This document shows, piece by piece, positions 1-5,681 of a stretch of DNA of 5,681 bases. The position numbers were made by a program, and so were the translations under genes. The first letter of the stretch is position 1. The number at the start of each line of letters is the position of its first letter. Source of the stretch: an uncultured Lachnospiraceae bacterium (GTDB lineage: Bacteria > Bacillota > Clostridia > Lachnospirales > Lachnospiraceae). The notes below the pieces were generated by a model. It searched no databases. It saw only the letters and a list, made by a program, of their open reading frames with translations, and had not been told where the DNA came from. The DNA lies in contig CAUCOL010000133.1 of assembly GCA_958444395.1 (NCBI GenBank), positions 1 to 5,681 of the forward strand, given 5' to 3'.

Positions 1-413
1 GTTGCTCCCAGTGCGCGGAATCCCTTCAGATGCTGGCCGATCGGACGGCTTCCGATATCACAGCCTCCCGGAAGAGCTACCTGTGCCTTTCTGTATTTAC
101 CGAGCAGAGCACCCAGTAAATAGTAGGATGCACGGATTTTACGAATGGAATCGTAGTCGATCGTTACATCACTGATCGTGCTTCCGTTGATCTGTACTCT
201 ATGTGGTCCGATGCGGTTTACGGTCGCGCCGATCCCTTCGATTGCTGTCAGTAATACATTGATATCCCGAACATCCGGGAGATTATCTATCGTAACGGTC
301 TCATCTGTCATAATCGCAGCAGCAAGAATGCCCAGTGCTGCATTTTTTGCGCCGCCTATCGTGACTTCACCGCGCAAAGGGATACCCCCCTTGATAATAT
401 ACTGATTTTCCAT
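1..413 (-). CDS. murA: UDP-N-acetylglucosamine 1-carboxyvinyltransferase (MurA), N-terminal part
   Basis: MurA transfers enolpyruvate from phosphoenolpyruvate to UDP-N-acetylglucosamine, the first committed step of peptidoglycan precursor synthesis in the cytoplasm, and is the fosfomycin target. The first 137 residues are present; the C-terminal two thirds (the family is about 420 residues) lie beyond the left edge. Visible hallmarks are the substrate-binding GGAKNAAL at residues 20-27 (Lys23, Asn24), the KIRASY segment with Arg94, and the catalytic-loop motif PGGCDIGSRP at 115-124, where Cys118 matches the PEP-reactive cysteine attacked by fosfomycin. The ATG at 413 follows a GAGGTG Shine-Dalgarno (418-423) at a spacing of 4 bases. 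The gene has its own promoter about 115 bases upstream. Bacillota often carry two MurA paralogues, and which one this is cannot be settled from this part. The reading frame is intact. Confidence 0.96.
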   Translation of the reverse strand, partial: MENQYIIKGGIPLRGEVTIGGAKNAALGILAAAIMTDETVTIDNLPDVRDINVLLTAIEGIGATVNRIGPHRVQINGSTISDVTIDYDSIRKIRASYYLLGALLGKYRKAQVALPGGCDIGSRPIGQHLKGFRALGA

Positions 414-527
414 TCTGCACCTCATCCAATCAAAGTCTGTTTCTGTTCCAATATCTATCAAAATGTGTGTATAAATCGTATCGTAATTTTATTCTGAGCA
501 AAGTTCAGACATTTTTACATAACTACC

Positions 528-555
528 ATTATAACTTAAATATGGCACATGTCAA
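528..555 (-). promoter_or_regulatory. Sigma-A promoter of murA, overlapping the end of the upstream gene
   Basis: Read on the minus strand, TTGACA (550-555) and TATAAT (528-533) are both perfect consensus hexamers separated by 16 bp. The start of transcription should fall near 521, which gives murA a leader of roughly 107 bases. The -35 box contains the TGA stop codon (552-554) of the ATPase gene, so the promoter is nested in the 3' end of the preceding gene. I see no clear riboswitch or attenuator in the leader, only a weak 5-bp hairpin at 493-509 without a T-tract. Confidence 0.87.
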
Positions 556-2417
556 CTGTGTTTGCGACGATTTTCAAAATATACGAAAGAATCTATGGCA
601 TCAAAGATGTCCTGGAAGGTTTCGCGTGGTGCTATGTCGATGTATTTTTCCAGGATCTCCTGCTCTGCCTGCCCGTGATAGCGTCCATAGAAGATATCGA
701 ACAGGTTGTGTCCGCGTACATAGATCTTGATCAGCTCGATGTTATCCTTGACGTCCTGCTTGGAGCGGATCCGGATATTATTGATACGCTGCATCCGTTT
801 AAAGCTGTTTAGCTTGAACAGATAGTCCTTGATCTTCTTATACAGGATGTTATAGAAATCTTCCTCGCTTTTGACGACGCCAATCTTCGTCATGATCTTT
901 GGATCCAGAAAATAGTTTTCAAAGGAGTAGTATTTCAGGATCAGAACGTTTTTCGGTTCGACACGAGGCAGGTTTCCGACGTCTTCTTTGGCGCGCTGCC
1001 CGTAGTAGCTGCAGAGCTGCTTCGTCAGATATTTTGGATTTTTGCCATCGCTGTCGCGGATCATCAGGAACTGGTCTTTTAAATATAATTTATTAATGTA
1101 TTTCAGATTTGCATATGTTTTTATATTGGTGCAGCTGTTTGTCGGGATGATCGTGATACGCTGCAGATTGCCGTTCTCGTCGTAGATCTCGGAGTAATAT
1201 TTCTTCAGAAGAAGTGGCAGACGGTTGCTGTCCTGTTTCCCTTCTACGATAAATACAAAGCTGACGTTCATCAGATCATTTGCCGTATAGCCCAGATCAT
1301 TCAGGATGTTGTCTACATTTGTCTCCGGACGGACAGTCGTGTAATATGCCTCGTCCAGGATCACCTCTTTGATCTGACGGGAGGAGAAGTTGAAGATCAG
1401 GTTTGGTGAATGCGTCGAAAAGATGACCTGATTCTTCTTTGACAGACGGTACAGAATCTCACTTGCGACCTTCTGCAGCTGTGGATGCAGATAGATCTCA
1501 GGATCCTCCATCAGTATAATGCAGGGCAGAGTATTGGCTTCGTCGATATATGCCTCCAGCAGTGAGAGGGCATAGATGCTCTTGATGCCTTCGCTGAATA
1601 TGTGGATCGATCCGGCAAAACCGCCACGTTCCTCGCTGTATAGCTGTGTGTCGATATGCAGAAGATTGTTTACATCAAAGTCCATCACATAGCGGATCTC
1701 ATGCGAAGGGCTTCCGTTCCGATGAAAATAATAATTTACTTTCTGTTCAAATTCCGTCAGCTTCGTGTGGAATAATTTATATTGAAGCAGACGGGTTGTT
1801 TCAAATAAAGTGAGTTCTTCCGGTGTCTTTTTATTGATCAGACCGATGCATTCAAAACAGCGGTTACATTTCTTGTTTGGATCAAAGGTACATTCATTTT
1901 CTTTCAACAGCTGGAAAGATTCCTTATCGTAGAAGCTGAATACATCATTCTGCAGAGCATCCAGGTTTCGTGTCTGATCGATATGGTAGATCTTTGGGAA
2001 GATCGCCGGAATATTTGGATTATGCTTCTGGAAGCCATCGTTGTAGCGGACGTTTAATTCCGGATTGATACGGCAGGTAAAAGAGATCGTATCATCCTGG
2101 TAGGATGGCAGCAGAGAGCAAAATTCAGCAAACCATTTATCATAATCCTTGTGCCGGCTTACAATCTGACGAGAATGATAGTACGTCAGATCCTCCGGTG
2201 TGATCTCAATCTTCAAGGAGATAGAAAGGCTTTTGTCAGGATCCAGAAACTCCATTTTCTGCGGTGCATGGTTGCCGGTGGCAAGAAGAATGGCATCAAT
2301 AACAGCGGTTTTACCGGTGTTATTCTTACCGACCAGTATCAGTGCGTTTTCCATGTCGGAAATCTCAAGTTCGCGGATCGATTTGTAATTTTGTATCTTT
2401 ATATAGCTGATCTTCAT
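552..2417 (-). CDS. Standalone OLD-type AAA/ABC ATPase with C-terminal Toprim-like nuclease region
   Basis: This 621-residue protein is probably an ATP-regulated, DNA- or RNA-acting nuclease of the OLD (overcoming lysogenization defect) type. The ATPase half shows an N-terminal strand ending in Walker A GKNNTGKT (30-37), an ABC signature-like SEGIKS (275-280), Walker B ILMEDPE with the LHP motif (301-312), and an H-loop STHSP (334-338). A Toprim-like half follows: VEGKQD (Glu392, Asp396), IRDSDG (Asp455, Asp457) and the FENYFLDP motif (499-506), as in OLD/DUF4435-type proteins. An insertion between Walker A and the signature carries four cysteines (176, 184, 187, 190) spaced C-x7-C-x2-C-x2-C, like a zinc or iron-sulphur site. 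The ATG at 2417 is preferred to an in-frame TTG at 2450 because it has a good Shine-Dalgarno and starts at the conserved first strand. No helicase partner (as in Gabija) is next to it, so it resembles a solitary class 1 OLD. Phage defence is inference. Start, frame and stop are intact. Confidence 0.88.
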   Translation of the reverse strand: MKISYIKIQNYKSIRELEISDMENALILVGKNNTGKTAVIDAILLATGNHAPQKMEFLDPDKSLSISLKIEITPEDLTYYHSRQIVSRHKDYDKWFAEFCSLLPSYQDDTISFTCRINPELNVRYNDGFQKHNPNIPAIFPKIYHIDQTRNLDALQNDVFSFYDKESFQLLKENECTFDPNKKCNRCFECIGLINKKTPEELTLFETTRLLQYKLFHTKLTEFEQKVNYYFHRNGSPSHEIRYVMDFDVNNLLHIDTQLYSEERGGFAGSIHIFSEGIKSIYALSLLEAYIDEANTLPCIILMEDPEIYLHPQLQKVASEILYRLSKKNQVIFSTHSPNLIFNFSSRQIKEVILDEAYYTTVRPETNVDNILNDLGYTANDLMNVSFVFIVEGKQDSNRLPLLLKKYYSEIYDENGNLQRITIIPTNSCTNIKTYANLKYINKLYLKDQFLMIRDSDGKNPKYLTKQLCSYYGQRAKEDVGNLPRVEPKNVLILKYYSFENYFLDPKIMTKIGVVKSEEDFYNILYKKIKDYLFKLNSFKRMQRINNIRIRSKQDVKDNIELIKIYVRGHNLFDIFYGRYHGQAEQEILEKYIDIAPRETFQDIFDAIDSFVYFENRRKHS

Positions 2418-2423
2418 ACACAA

Positions 2424-2430
2424 CCCCTGC
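2424..2430 (-). promoter_or_regulatory. Ribosome binding site that sets the start of the OLD-type ATPase
   Basis: GCAGGGG lies 6 bases upstream of the ATG at 2417. It falls inside the reading frame of the longer TTG-initiated version (from 2450), which has no comparable site. This supports the shorter protein. Confidence 0.7.
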
Positions 2431-2506
2431 CTTTCTATGAAATGCTGCAATCCTTCGGTATGGTTTTAGATGTTCTTATATAAAATACACGAAGTCTTCT
2501 TTCATT

Positions 2507-2534
2507 ATTATATGCAGCAGATGTACGGTGGCGA
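2507..2534 (-). promoter_or_regulatory. Possible promoter for the OLD-type ATPase gene
   Basis: On the minus strand a perfect -10 TATAAT (2507-2512) is preceded at 16 bp by TCGCCA (2529-2534), a 4-of-6 match to TTGACA. It lies in the 154-base gap between the flavin reductase stop and the ATPase start and would give a leader of about 80 bases. The weak -35 makes this tentative. The alternative is read-through from the flavin reductase gene, as no terminator is visible in the gap. Confidence 0.4.
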
Positions 2535-2571
2535 CTTTTCTCGTTGTAACTTATCCGGTGTTTCTGTAGTT

Positions 2572-3174
2572 TTATTTTCTTTTTCCGGATGAGCGTTTTC
2601 TGCCGGTATTCTTTTTCTTACGCACAGAATATCCGAAGGTTCCCAGTGTCTTACCGAGGTCGAAGTATGTGCCGTGAGAGTAGGCAAGAAGATTTGCCTG
2701 ATCCAGATGCAGGGTGTTCTTCTCGTCAAGATAACGATCATCTACATGTATGGCAGTGACATCGGCGATAAACATATGGTGTGAGCCAAGCTCCAGCACC
2801 CGTCTGACCTTGCATTCAATATTTACCGGAGATTCTTCGATCATGGGACATTTGACCGTATCGGCAGCAACCGGTGTCAGATGGCAGTCCTCCCATTTAT
2901 TCTGCTGGCGCCCGGAGCGGACTCCGCAGTAATCCGTAGCACGGACAAGCTGATGGGTCGTCAGATTGATGACAAACTCACCGGACTCACGGATGATTGG
3001 GTAGGAATGGCGTTCCGGGCGGACGGAAATATATGCCATCGGCGGATTGGTACAGATCGTGCCTGTCCAGGCTACGGTCAGTATATTGGAAACTCCGTTG
3101 ATATCTCCGCAGCTGACCATGACAGCAGGCAGTGGATACAGCATGTTTCCTGGTTTAAAGTTCACTTTTGACAT
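2572..3174 (-). CDS. Flavin reductase-like FMN-binding split-barrel protein
   Basis: The 200-residue product matches the flavin reductase-like domain family (PF01613 type, including flavoredoxins), cytoplasmic FMN-binding split-barrel proteins that handle electrons between NAD(P)H or ferredoxin and flavin. Family signatures seen are the core NILTVAWTG (30-38), the TNPP...VRPERHSYPII stretch (42-61), GEFVINL (65-71), DYCGVRSGRQ (81-90), the GSHHMFIADV strand (130-139) and the terminal LAYSHGTYFDLGKTLGTFG segment (163-181). The substrate and partner cannot be told from sequence. The ATG at 3174 is chosen over an ATG at 3207 because AAAGAGG lies 6 bases upstream of it, and the extra 11 residues are basic and unlike the family. 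The C-terminus (from residue 185) is a run rich in Lys and Arg that follows the fold. The ATPase gene lies 154 bases downstream on the same strand, so an operon is possible but unproven. Confidence 0.9.
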   Translation of the reverse strand: MSKVNFKPGNMLYPLPAVMVSCGDINGVSNILTVAWTGTICTNPPMAYISVRPERHSYPIIRESGEFVINLTTHQLVRATDYCGVRSGRQQNKWEDCHLTPVAADTVKCPMIEESPVNIECKVRRVLELGSHHMFIADVTAIHVDDRYLDEKNTLHLDQANLLAYSHGTYFDLGKTLGTFGYSVRKKKNTGRKRSSGKRK

Positions 3175-3180
3175 AAAGTT

Positions 3181-3187
3181 CCTCTTT
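3181..3187 (-). promoter_or_regulatory. Ribosome binding site that sets the flavin reductase start
   Basis: AAAGAGG lies 6 bases before the ATG at 3174. The same heptamer occurs again at 3196-3202, in the loop of the inverted repeat just upstream. Confidence 0.7.
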
Positions 3188-3189
3188 CT

Positions 3190-3209
3190 AAATGACCTCT
3201 TTGTCATTT
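3190..3209. repeat. Perfect inverted repeat upstream of the flavin reductase start
   Basis: AAATGAC, six bases, then GTCATTT: a perfect 7-bp dyad. In the flavin reductase mRNA it would form a hairpin ending 2 bases before the Shine-Dalgarno, with the loop showing a second AAAGAGG. It could be a repressor operator in DNA or a translation-control hairpin in RNA. Neither is shown by sequence alone, and a chance repeat in AT-rich DNA is possible. Confidence 0.5.
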
Positions 3210-3272
3210 TCTGTTTTTGTGATGCGTTGACTTTGCATATCCCATTTTTATCAGGTGATATGAATTACTTTT

Positions 3273-3301
3273 AGTATATATCCCGGGGAGAAGATTTACA
3301 A
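3273..3301 (-). promoter_or_regulatory. Likely sigma-A promoter of the flavin reductase gene
   Basis: On the minus strand TTGTAA (3296-3301, 4 of 6 consensus) and TATACT (3273-3278, 5 of 6) are spaced by 17 bp. Transcription would start near 3266, leaving a leader of about 90 bases that contains the inverted repeat at 3190-3209. Confidence 0.5.
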
Positions 3302-3316
3302 TTCTTTTTTTTAACT

Positions 3317-3338
3317 ACACAAATCAGAGAACTTGTGT
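3317..3338. repeat. Dyad ACACAA-N10-TTGTGT in the divergent intergenic region
   Basis: A perfect 6-bp inverted repeat with a 10-bp spacer lies between the divergent flavin reductase and Ig-like genes, next to a run of eight T (3305-3312). Its centre is about 61 bp upstream of the predicted flavin reductase start point, a position typical of activator sites. It does not match a regulator site I can name. It is not a terminator, since no T-tract follows it on either strand. Confidence 0.4.
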
Positions 3339-3435
3339 TAAAGTATGTTTAGATATAGCTGTCTGGATGATTTGTGCAGTGCATTATATATGCGTGCGGA
3401 AGATGTGGACAGTTGTTACGATGAAAAGGAAAGGC

Positions 3436-3440
3436 AGGAG
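3436..3440 (+). promoter_or_regulatory. Ribosome binding site for a GTG start
   Basis: AGGAG sits 5 bases before the GTG at 3446. An in-frame TGA at 3422-3424 rules out any longer N-terminus, so this site fixes the start. No convincing promoter was found upstream. The TATATA at 3385-3390 has no good -35 partner. Confidence 0.7.
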
Positions 3441-3445
3441 ATACA

Positions 3446-3787
3446 GTGGCAAACTATTTGGAATTTGAATCAATGACACGGGGACTGGAGAATAAAGTAA
3501 GACAGGATCTGAAGTTTAAAACCGGAAAGTTTGTATGGAGGATCAAGTTTAATGTTCCACTGGACCCAAAGACGGTGAACAATGTAAATCTTTACGTGAC
3601 ATCTCTGGATCTGTCGCCACTTAAGACTGCGATACGATATAATTCAATGGAAAATGAGATCGAGGTGGAACCACTGGAATCATACGCACAGAATGAATCT
3701 TACATATTGAATATTACGACGAATGTAACCTCTGTCAGTGGAAAACCACTTAAAGAACCATTACAGGTGCAGTTTAAGATTGATTAA
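3446..3787 (+). CDS. Small single-domain Ig-like protein (Big_5/SbsA type)
   Basis: This 113-residue protein appears to be one bacterial Ig-like domain of the SbsA/Big_5 type preceded by about 28 residues. The pattern seen is FVWRIKFNVPLDPKTVNNVN (29-48), where the family has a strand followed by 'd..tvn', then IEVEPLESYAQNESYILNI (72-90), then VSGKPLKEPLQVQFKI (97-112), the usual last strands. In other proteins such domains are modules of secreted or S-layer proteins. Here there is no signal peptide, membrane segment or anchor, and the in-frame stop just upstream excludes a missed one, so the product should stay in the cytoplasm unless exported non-classically. Function unknown. It begins with GTG behind AGGAG. 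It converges with a fibronectin-III protein gene, separated by a terminator, and diverges from the flavin reductase gene. Confidence 0.85.
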   Translation: MANYLEFESMTRGLENKVRQDLKFKTGKFVWRIKFNVPLDPKTVNNVNLYVTSLDLSPLKTAIRYNSMENEIEVEPLESYAQNESYILNITTNVTSVSGKPLKEPLQVQFKID

Positions 3788-3849
3788 ATATCCGGCGTCT
3801 GCCAGTGGTCAGACACGGGATGCGATGAGACAGATATCGTGGAATTACA

Positions 3850-3894
3850 AAAGGAGCCGATCCCCCGATTACCGGGGAAACGGCTCTTTTCTTT
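3850..3894. terminator. Bidirectional rho-independent terminator between convergent genes
   Basis: The stem GAGCCG/CGGCTC (3854-3859 with 3881-3886) encloses an inner stem CCCCG/CGGGG separated by a small internal loop. TTTTCTTT follows on the plus strand and, in the other direction, the AAAA before the stem gives a T-tract on the minus strand. It lies about 60 bases after the plus-strand stop at 3787 and about 45 bases after the minus-strand stop at 3940, so it can serve both genes. Confidence 0.9.
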
Positions 3895-3939
3895 GCGCTC
3901 TCGTCCAAATCTGTCCATGCCTGTGCAGGAAGGATTTTA

Positions 3940-5681
3940 TTATTTTAATTTCAGTTTCTTCATATTAAATGCTACGACACGATCCATGAAGTTTTCTGCC
4001 TGCGGAGAGACAGCGGATTCAAAGTTTACATACAGATACTTACCTACAATATCAATCCCCTGATTCAGAGAGGGCATCGGGATGTAAGATTCCCGCGAAC
4101 CCAGTGTCATATTGAAAGTACCGATCTTCTTTGGTTTATATACATCCAGCTGATGGGTGTAAGAGTAGGCGCGGGAGAAGATCAGACGACCATTTTTCGT
4201 AAATACGATACCCTGTACACGGGATGGAATCGTCAGTTCGCAGGCACTGTCAAGTGTTGGCTTCCCCTCACTGTTTTTTGTAATCTTATATCCGCACAGC
4301 TGTCCTGATTCATCGGATTCATAGCTTCCTGCCCAGATCTTTTTCTTATAATAGGTTGCGAAGGATACCTTTGTATCCATTGCAACACTGCTGAGGAAAG
4401 ATACCTCTGCGTAACGGCTTTTTGCCTTTGCTGCCTTTTTGATCTCGGAGAATGGCAGGCTGCAGAGTTTTGAACCGGAGGTTATCCAGACATATGTGCC
4501 ATCATAGCAGATACCGCCGGCATGTGTTTTATTATCCAGTACGATCACGGTCTGTAGCTTCTTCGTGCTCTTAGCCAGTACGTAGATCACGGAACGTTCC
4601 TCCAGATCGCGGTCATATGCAGTGATCAGCATGTAGCTTCCGGCAAAACACATAGCCTGTGGACACATATTCGTACTTGTATATCCGGCTACGTTTGTAT
4701 TCTTCAGACCCGGTATGATGTAACTCTTGGCATAAACAGCCGCTTTTTTCTGATTGGCTACCTTCCAGCCTTTGGATTTCAGTAATTTGGCTTTGGTACT
4801 GTATTTATAAGCAGTTGTAGATGTTTTTGCCTGCAGGGCAGGTGTAACATCGATAGATTTTGGATCCTCGCTGACCAGTACCTGTGTCGTGACAACATCC
4901 GGTGTCATAGAATCCAGAACCAGCGTTGAGATATTTCTATAAGCATAGATCTTATAGCTGTATATTGTATCGTTTGTCAGTTCTTTGTATTCGATGGAGG
5001 TTGCTGTTTTTCCCTTCAATGTATCAATCTGTGTATAAGAGCCGTCTTCCTGCAGCTGATATACATAATAGCCGGATGCGCCGGTAACAGCAGTCCATTT
5101 CAGGCGGAGCTTGCCTTCGCCTGCCTTTGGAGTAACGACCGGCTGCGCCGGAAGCGTTGATACCTTGACCTGGCCGGACTGTTCACCGATATGTGCTTCC
5201 GAGTCGGCATATGCGGCAATACAATAAAAGTAGGACGTACCTGAGGCGACAGAAGTATCTGTATAGGTCAGCTCTGTGGTGATGCCAACTTTCGTAAAAC
5301 TTGTAGAAGAAGTTTTGCGGTAAATGACATAGCCGGAAGCAGAAGGCTCAGCGGTCCAGTTTAATGTAACGGAAGCGGCAGCAAATCCTCCGACCTTCAG
5401 ACCAGATGCTTTGTTTGGATTTGTAACACAGCGTAATTCTTCGCTCTGAGGACCTTCCAGGTTCAGTGAGTCGAAGACAGCAGACACTTTATAGCTGTAG
5501 ACAGTACCCGGTGTCAGCTCTGTATCTGAGATAGCAGCACCCGATACCGCTTTATCGAATGCGTACTCGCCACCATTTACCGACCGGTATACACGGTAGG
5601 AAGAGGCACCGCTGTCTGTCCAGCTGAGGTCTAACTGGTTCGTGGTCGCCTTTGTATTTGCCAGTCCGGAGACCATATAGG
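3940..5681 (-). CDS. Fibronectin type III repeat protein with C-terminal beta-propeller-like region (N-terminus outside window)
   Basis: At least 580 codons are open to the right edge. The frame continues upstream of the ATG at 5676, which has no Shine-Dalgarno in view and sits at the start of an FN3 domain, so the true start lies outside. Numbering from that ATG, three fibronectin type III domains are seen at about 1-86, 87-176 and 177-267. Each has the core Trp (Trp19, Trp107, Trp194) with LDLSW, VTLNW or LRLKW, followed by YRVYR, YVIYR or YYVYQ, and then a YSYKV/YFYCI/YSYKI strand. A lysine-rich linker leads to a region at about 335-575 with repeated strands such as GSYMLITAYD, GTYVWIT, KKIWAG, GRLIFSR and GKYLYVNF, consistent with a beta-propeller. 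It is probably an extracellular protein binding a surface or polymer. No LPXTG motif, membrane segment or cell-wall-binding repeat is present at the C-terminus, which ends in Lys-rich KKLKLK. Any signal peptide or anchor must be N-terminal. Ligand unknown. Confidence 0.88.
   Translation of the reverse strand, partial: YMVSGLANTKATTNQLDLSWTDSGASSYRVYRSVNGGEYAFDKAVSGAAISDTELTPGTVYSYKVSAVFDSLNLEGPQSEELRCVTNPNKASGLKVGGFAAASVTLNWTAEPSASGYVIYRKTSSTSFTKVGITTELTYTDTSVASGTSYFYCIAAYADSEAHIGEQSGQVKVSTLPAQPVVTPKAGEGKLRLKWTAVTGASGYYVYQLQEDGSYTQIDTLKGKTATSIEYKELTNDTIYSYKIYAYRNISTLVLDSMTPDVVTTQVLVSEDPKSIDVTPALQAKTSTTAYKYSTKAKLLKSKGWKVANQKKAAVYAKSYIIPGLKNTNVAGYTSTNMCPQAMCFAGSYMLITAYDRDLEERSVIYVLAKSTKKLQTVIVLDNKTHAGGICYDGTYVWITSGSKLCSLPFSEIKKAAKAKSRYAEVSFLSSVAMDTKVSFATYYKKKIWAGSYESDESGQLCGYKITKNSEGKPTLDSACELTIPSRVQGIVFTKNGRLIFSRAYSYTHQLDVYKPKKIGTFNMTLGSRESYIPMPSLNQGIDIVGKYLYVNFESAVSPQAENFMDRVVAFNMKKLKLK

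Noticed and set aside
178..405. Plus-strand open frame opposite murA
   Set aside because: It lies wholly antisense to a well-recognised murA frame, resembles no protein family, and has no ribosome binding site.
493..509. Hairpin TCTGA/TCAGA in the murA leader as an attenuator
   Set aside because: Only 5 bp of stem, AT-rich, and no T-tract after it.
467..812. Two overlapping plus-strand open frames opposite the end of the ATPase gene
   Set aside because: Antisense shadows of the intact ATPase frame; composition is not protein-like.
2151..2483. Plus-strand open frames opposite the Walker A end of the ATPase gene
   Set aside because: The opposite strand has clear ATPase motifs; these frames have none.
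2553..2590. Inverted repeat ATCCGG/CCGGAT around the flavin reductase stop codon as a terminator
   Set aside because: The loop is 26 bases and no T-tract follows on the transcribed strand, so it is not a credible terminator.
2508..2741. Minus-strand open frame overlapping the end of the flavin reductase gene in another frame
   Set aside because: Out-of-frame shadow of a recognised family member, with no ribosome binding site of its own.
2750..3274. Plus-strand open frames opposite the flavin reductase gene
   Set aside because: Antisense shadows without recognisable domains.
3421..3468. 15-codon ATG frame overlapping the start of the Ig-like gene, a possible leader peptide
   Set aside because: No Shine-Dalgarno at a suitable distance from its ATG, and the AGGAG inside it fits the GTG start at 3446.
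3738..4063. Plus-strand open frames across the terminator and the end of the FN3 gene
   Set aside because: They run through a strong terminator and opposite a clear coding frame; no family resemblance.
4860..5681. FN3 domains as a DNA-level tandem repeat
   Set aside because: The three units are similar only at the protein motif level; I see no long DNA identity between them.

Overview
This looks like chromosomal DNA from a Gram-positive anaerobe of the Bacillota, most likely a Lachnospiraceae-type Clostridia. The signs are a MurA that reads like those of this group, purine-rich Shine-Dalgarno sites of the AGGAG/AAAGAGG type, moderate GC, and secreted fibronectin-III and Ig-like proteins of the kind common in gut clostridia. 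The assignment rests on recognition of protein style, not on a database comparison.

Layout from left to right. The minus strand carries the N-terminal third of murA (cell-wall synthesis), cut by the left edge of the window. Next, also on minus, is a 621-residue standalone ATPase with a C-terminal Toprim-like nuclease region (OLD family type). It has an unusual four-cysteine cluster inserted in its ATPase domain. A near-ideal sigma-A promoter for murA lies over the stop codon of this ATPase gene. Further right on minus is a flavin reductase-like, FMN-binding split-barrel protein, possibly co-transcribed with the ATPase gene because no terminator is visible between them. A 271-base divergent intergenic region then carries a candidate promoter for the flavin reductase and two perfect inverted repeats. 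On the plus strand follows a small GTG-initiated protein that is a single Ig-like (Big_5/SbsA type) domain. A strong bidirectional terminator separates it from the last gene, which comes in on the minus strand from the right edge: a large, N-terminally truncated protein with three fibronectin type III domains and a C-terminal region that looks like a beta-propeller.

The genes do not form one obvious pathway. The item most worth following is the OLD-type ATPase/Toprim protein: it sits alone between housekeeping genes, has no visible partner such as a UvrD-like helicase, and carries a potential metal-binding cysteine cluster. A role in phage defence or nucleic-acid quality control is inference from the family. 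No RNA genes, CRISPR arrays, insertion sequences or attachment sites were seen.
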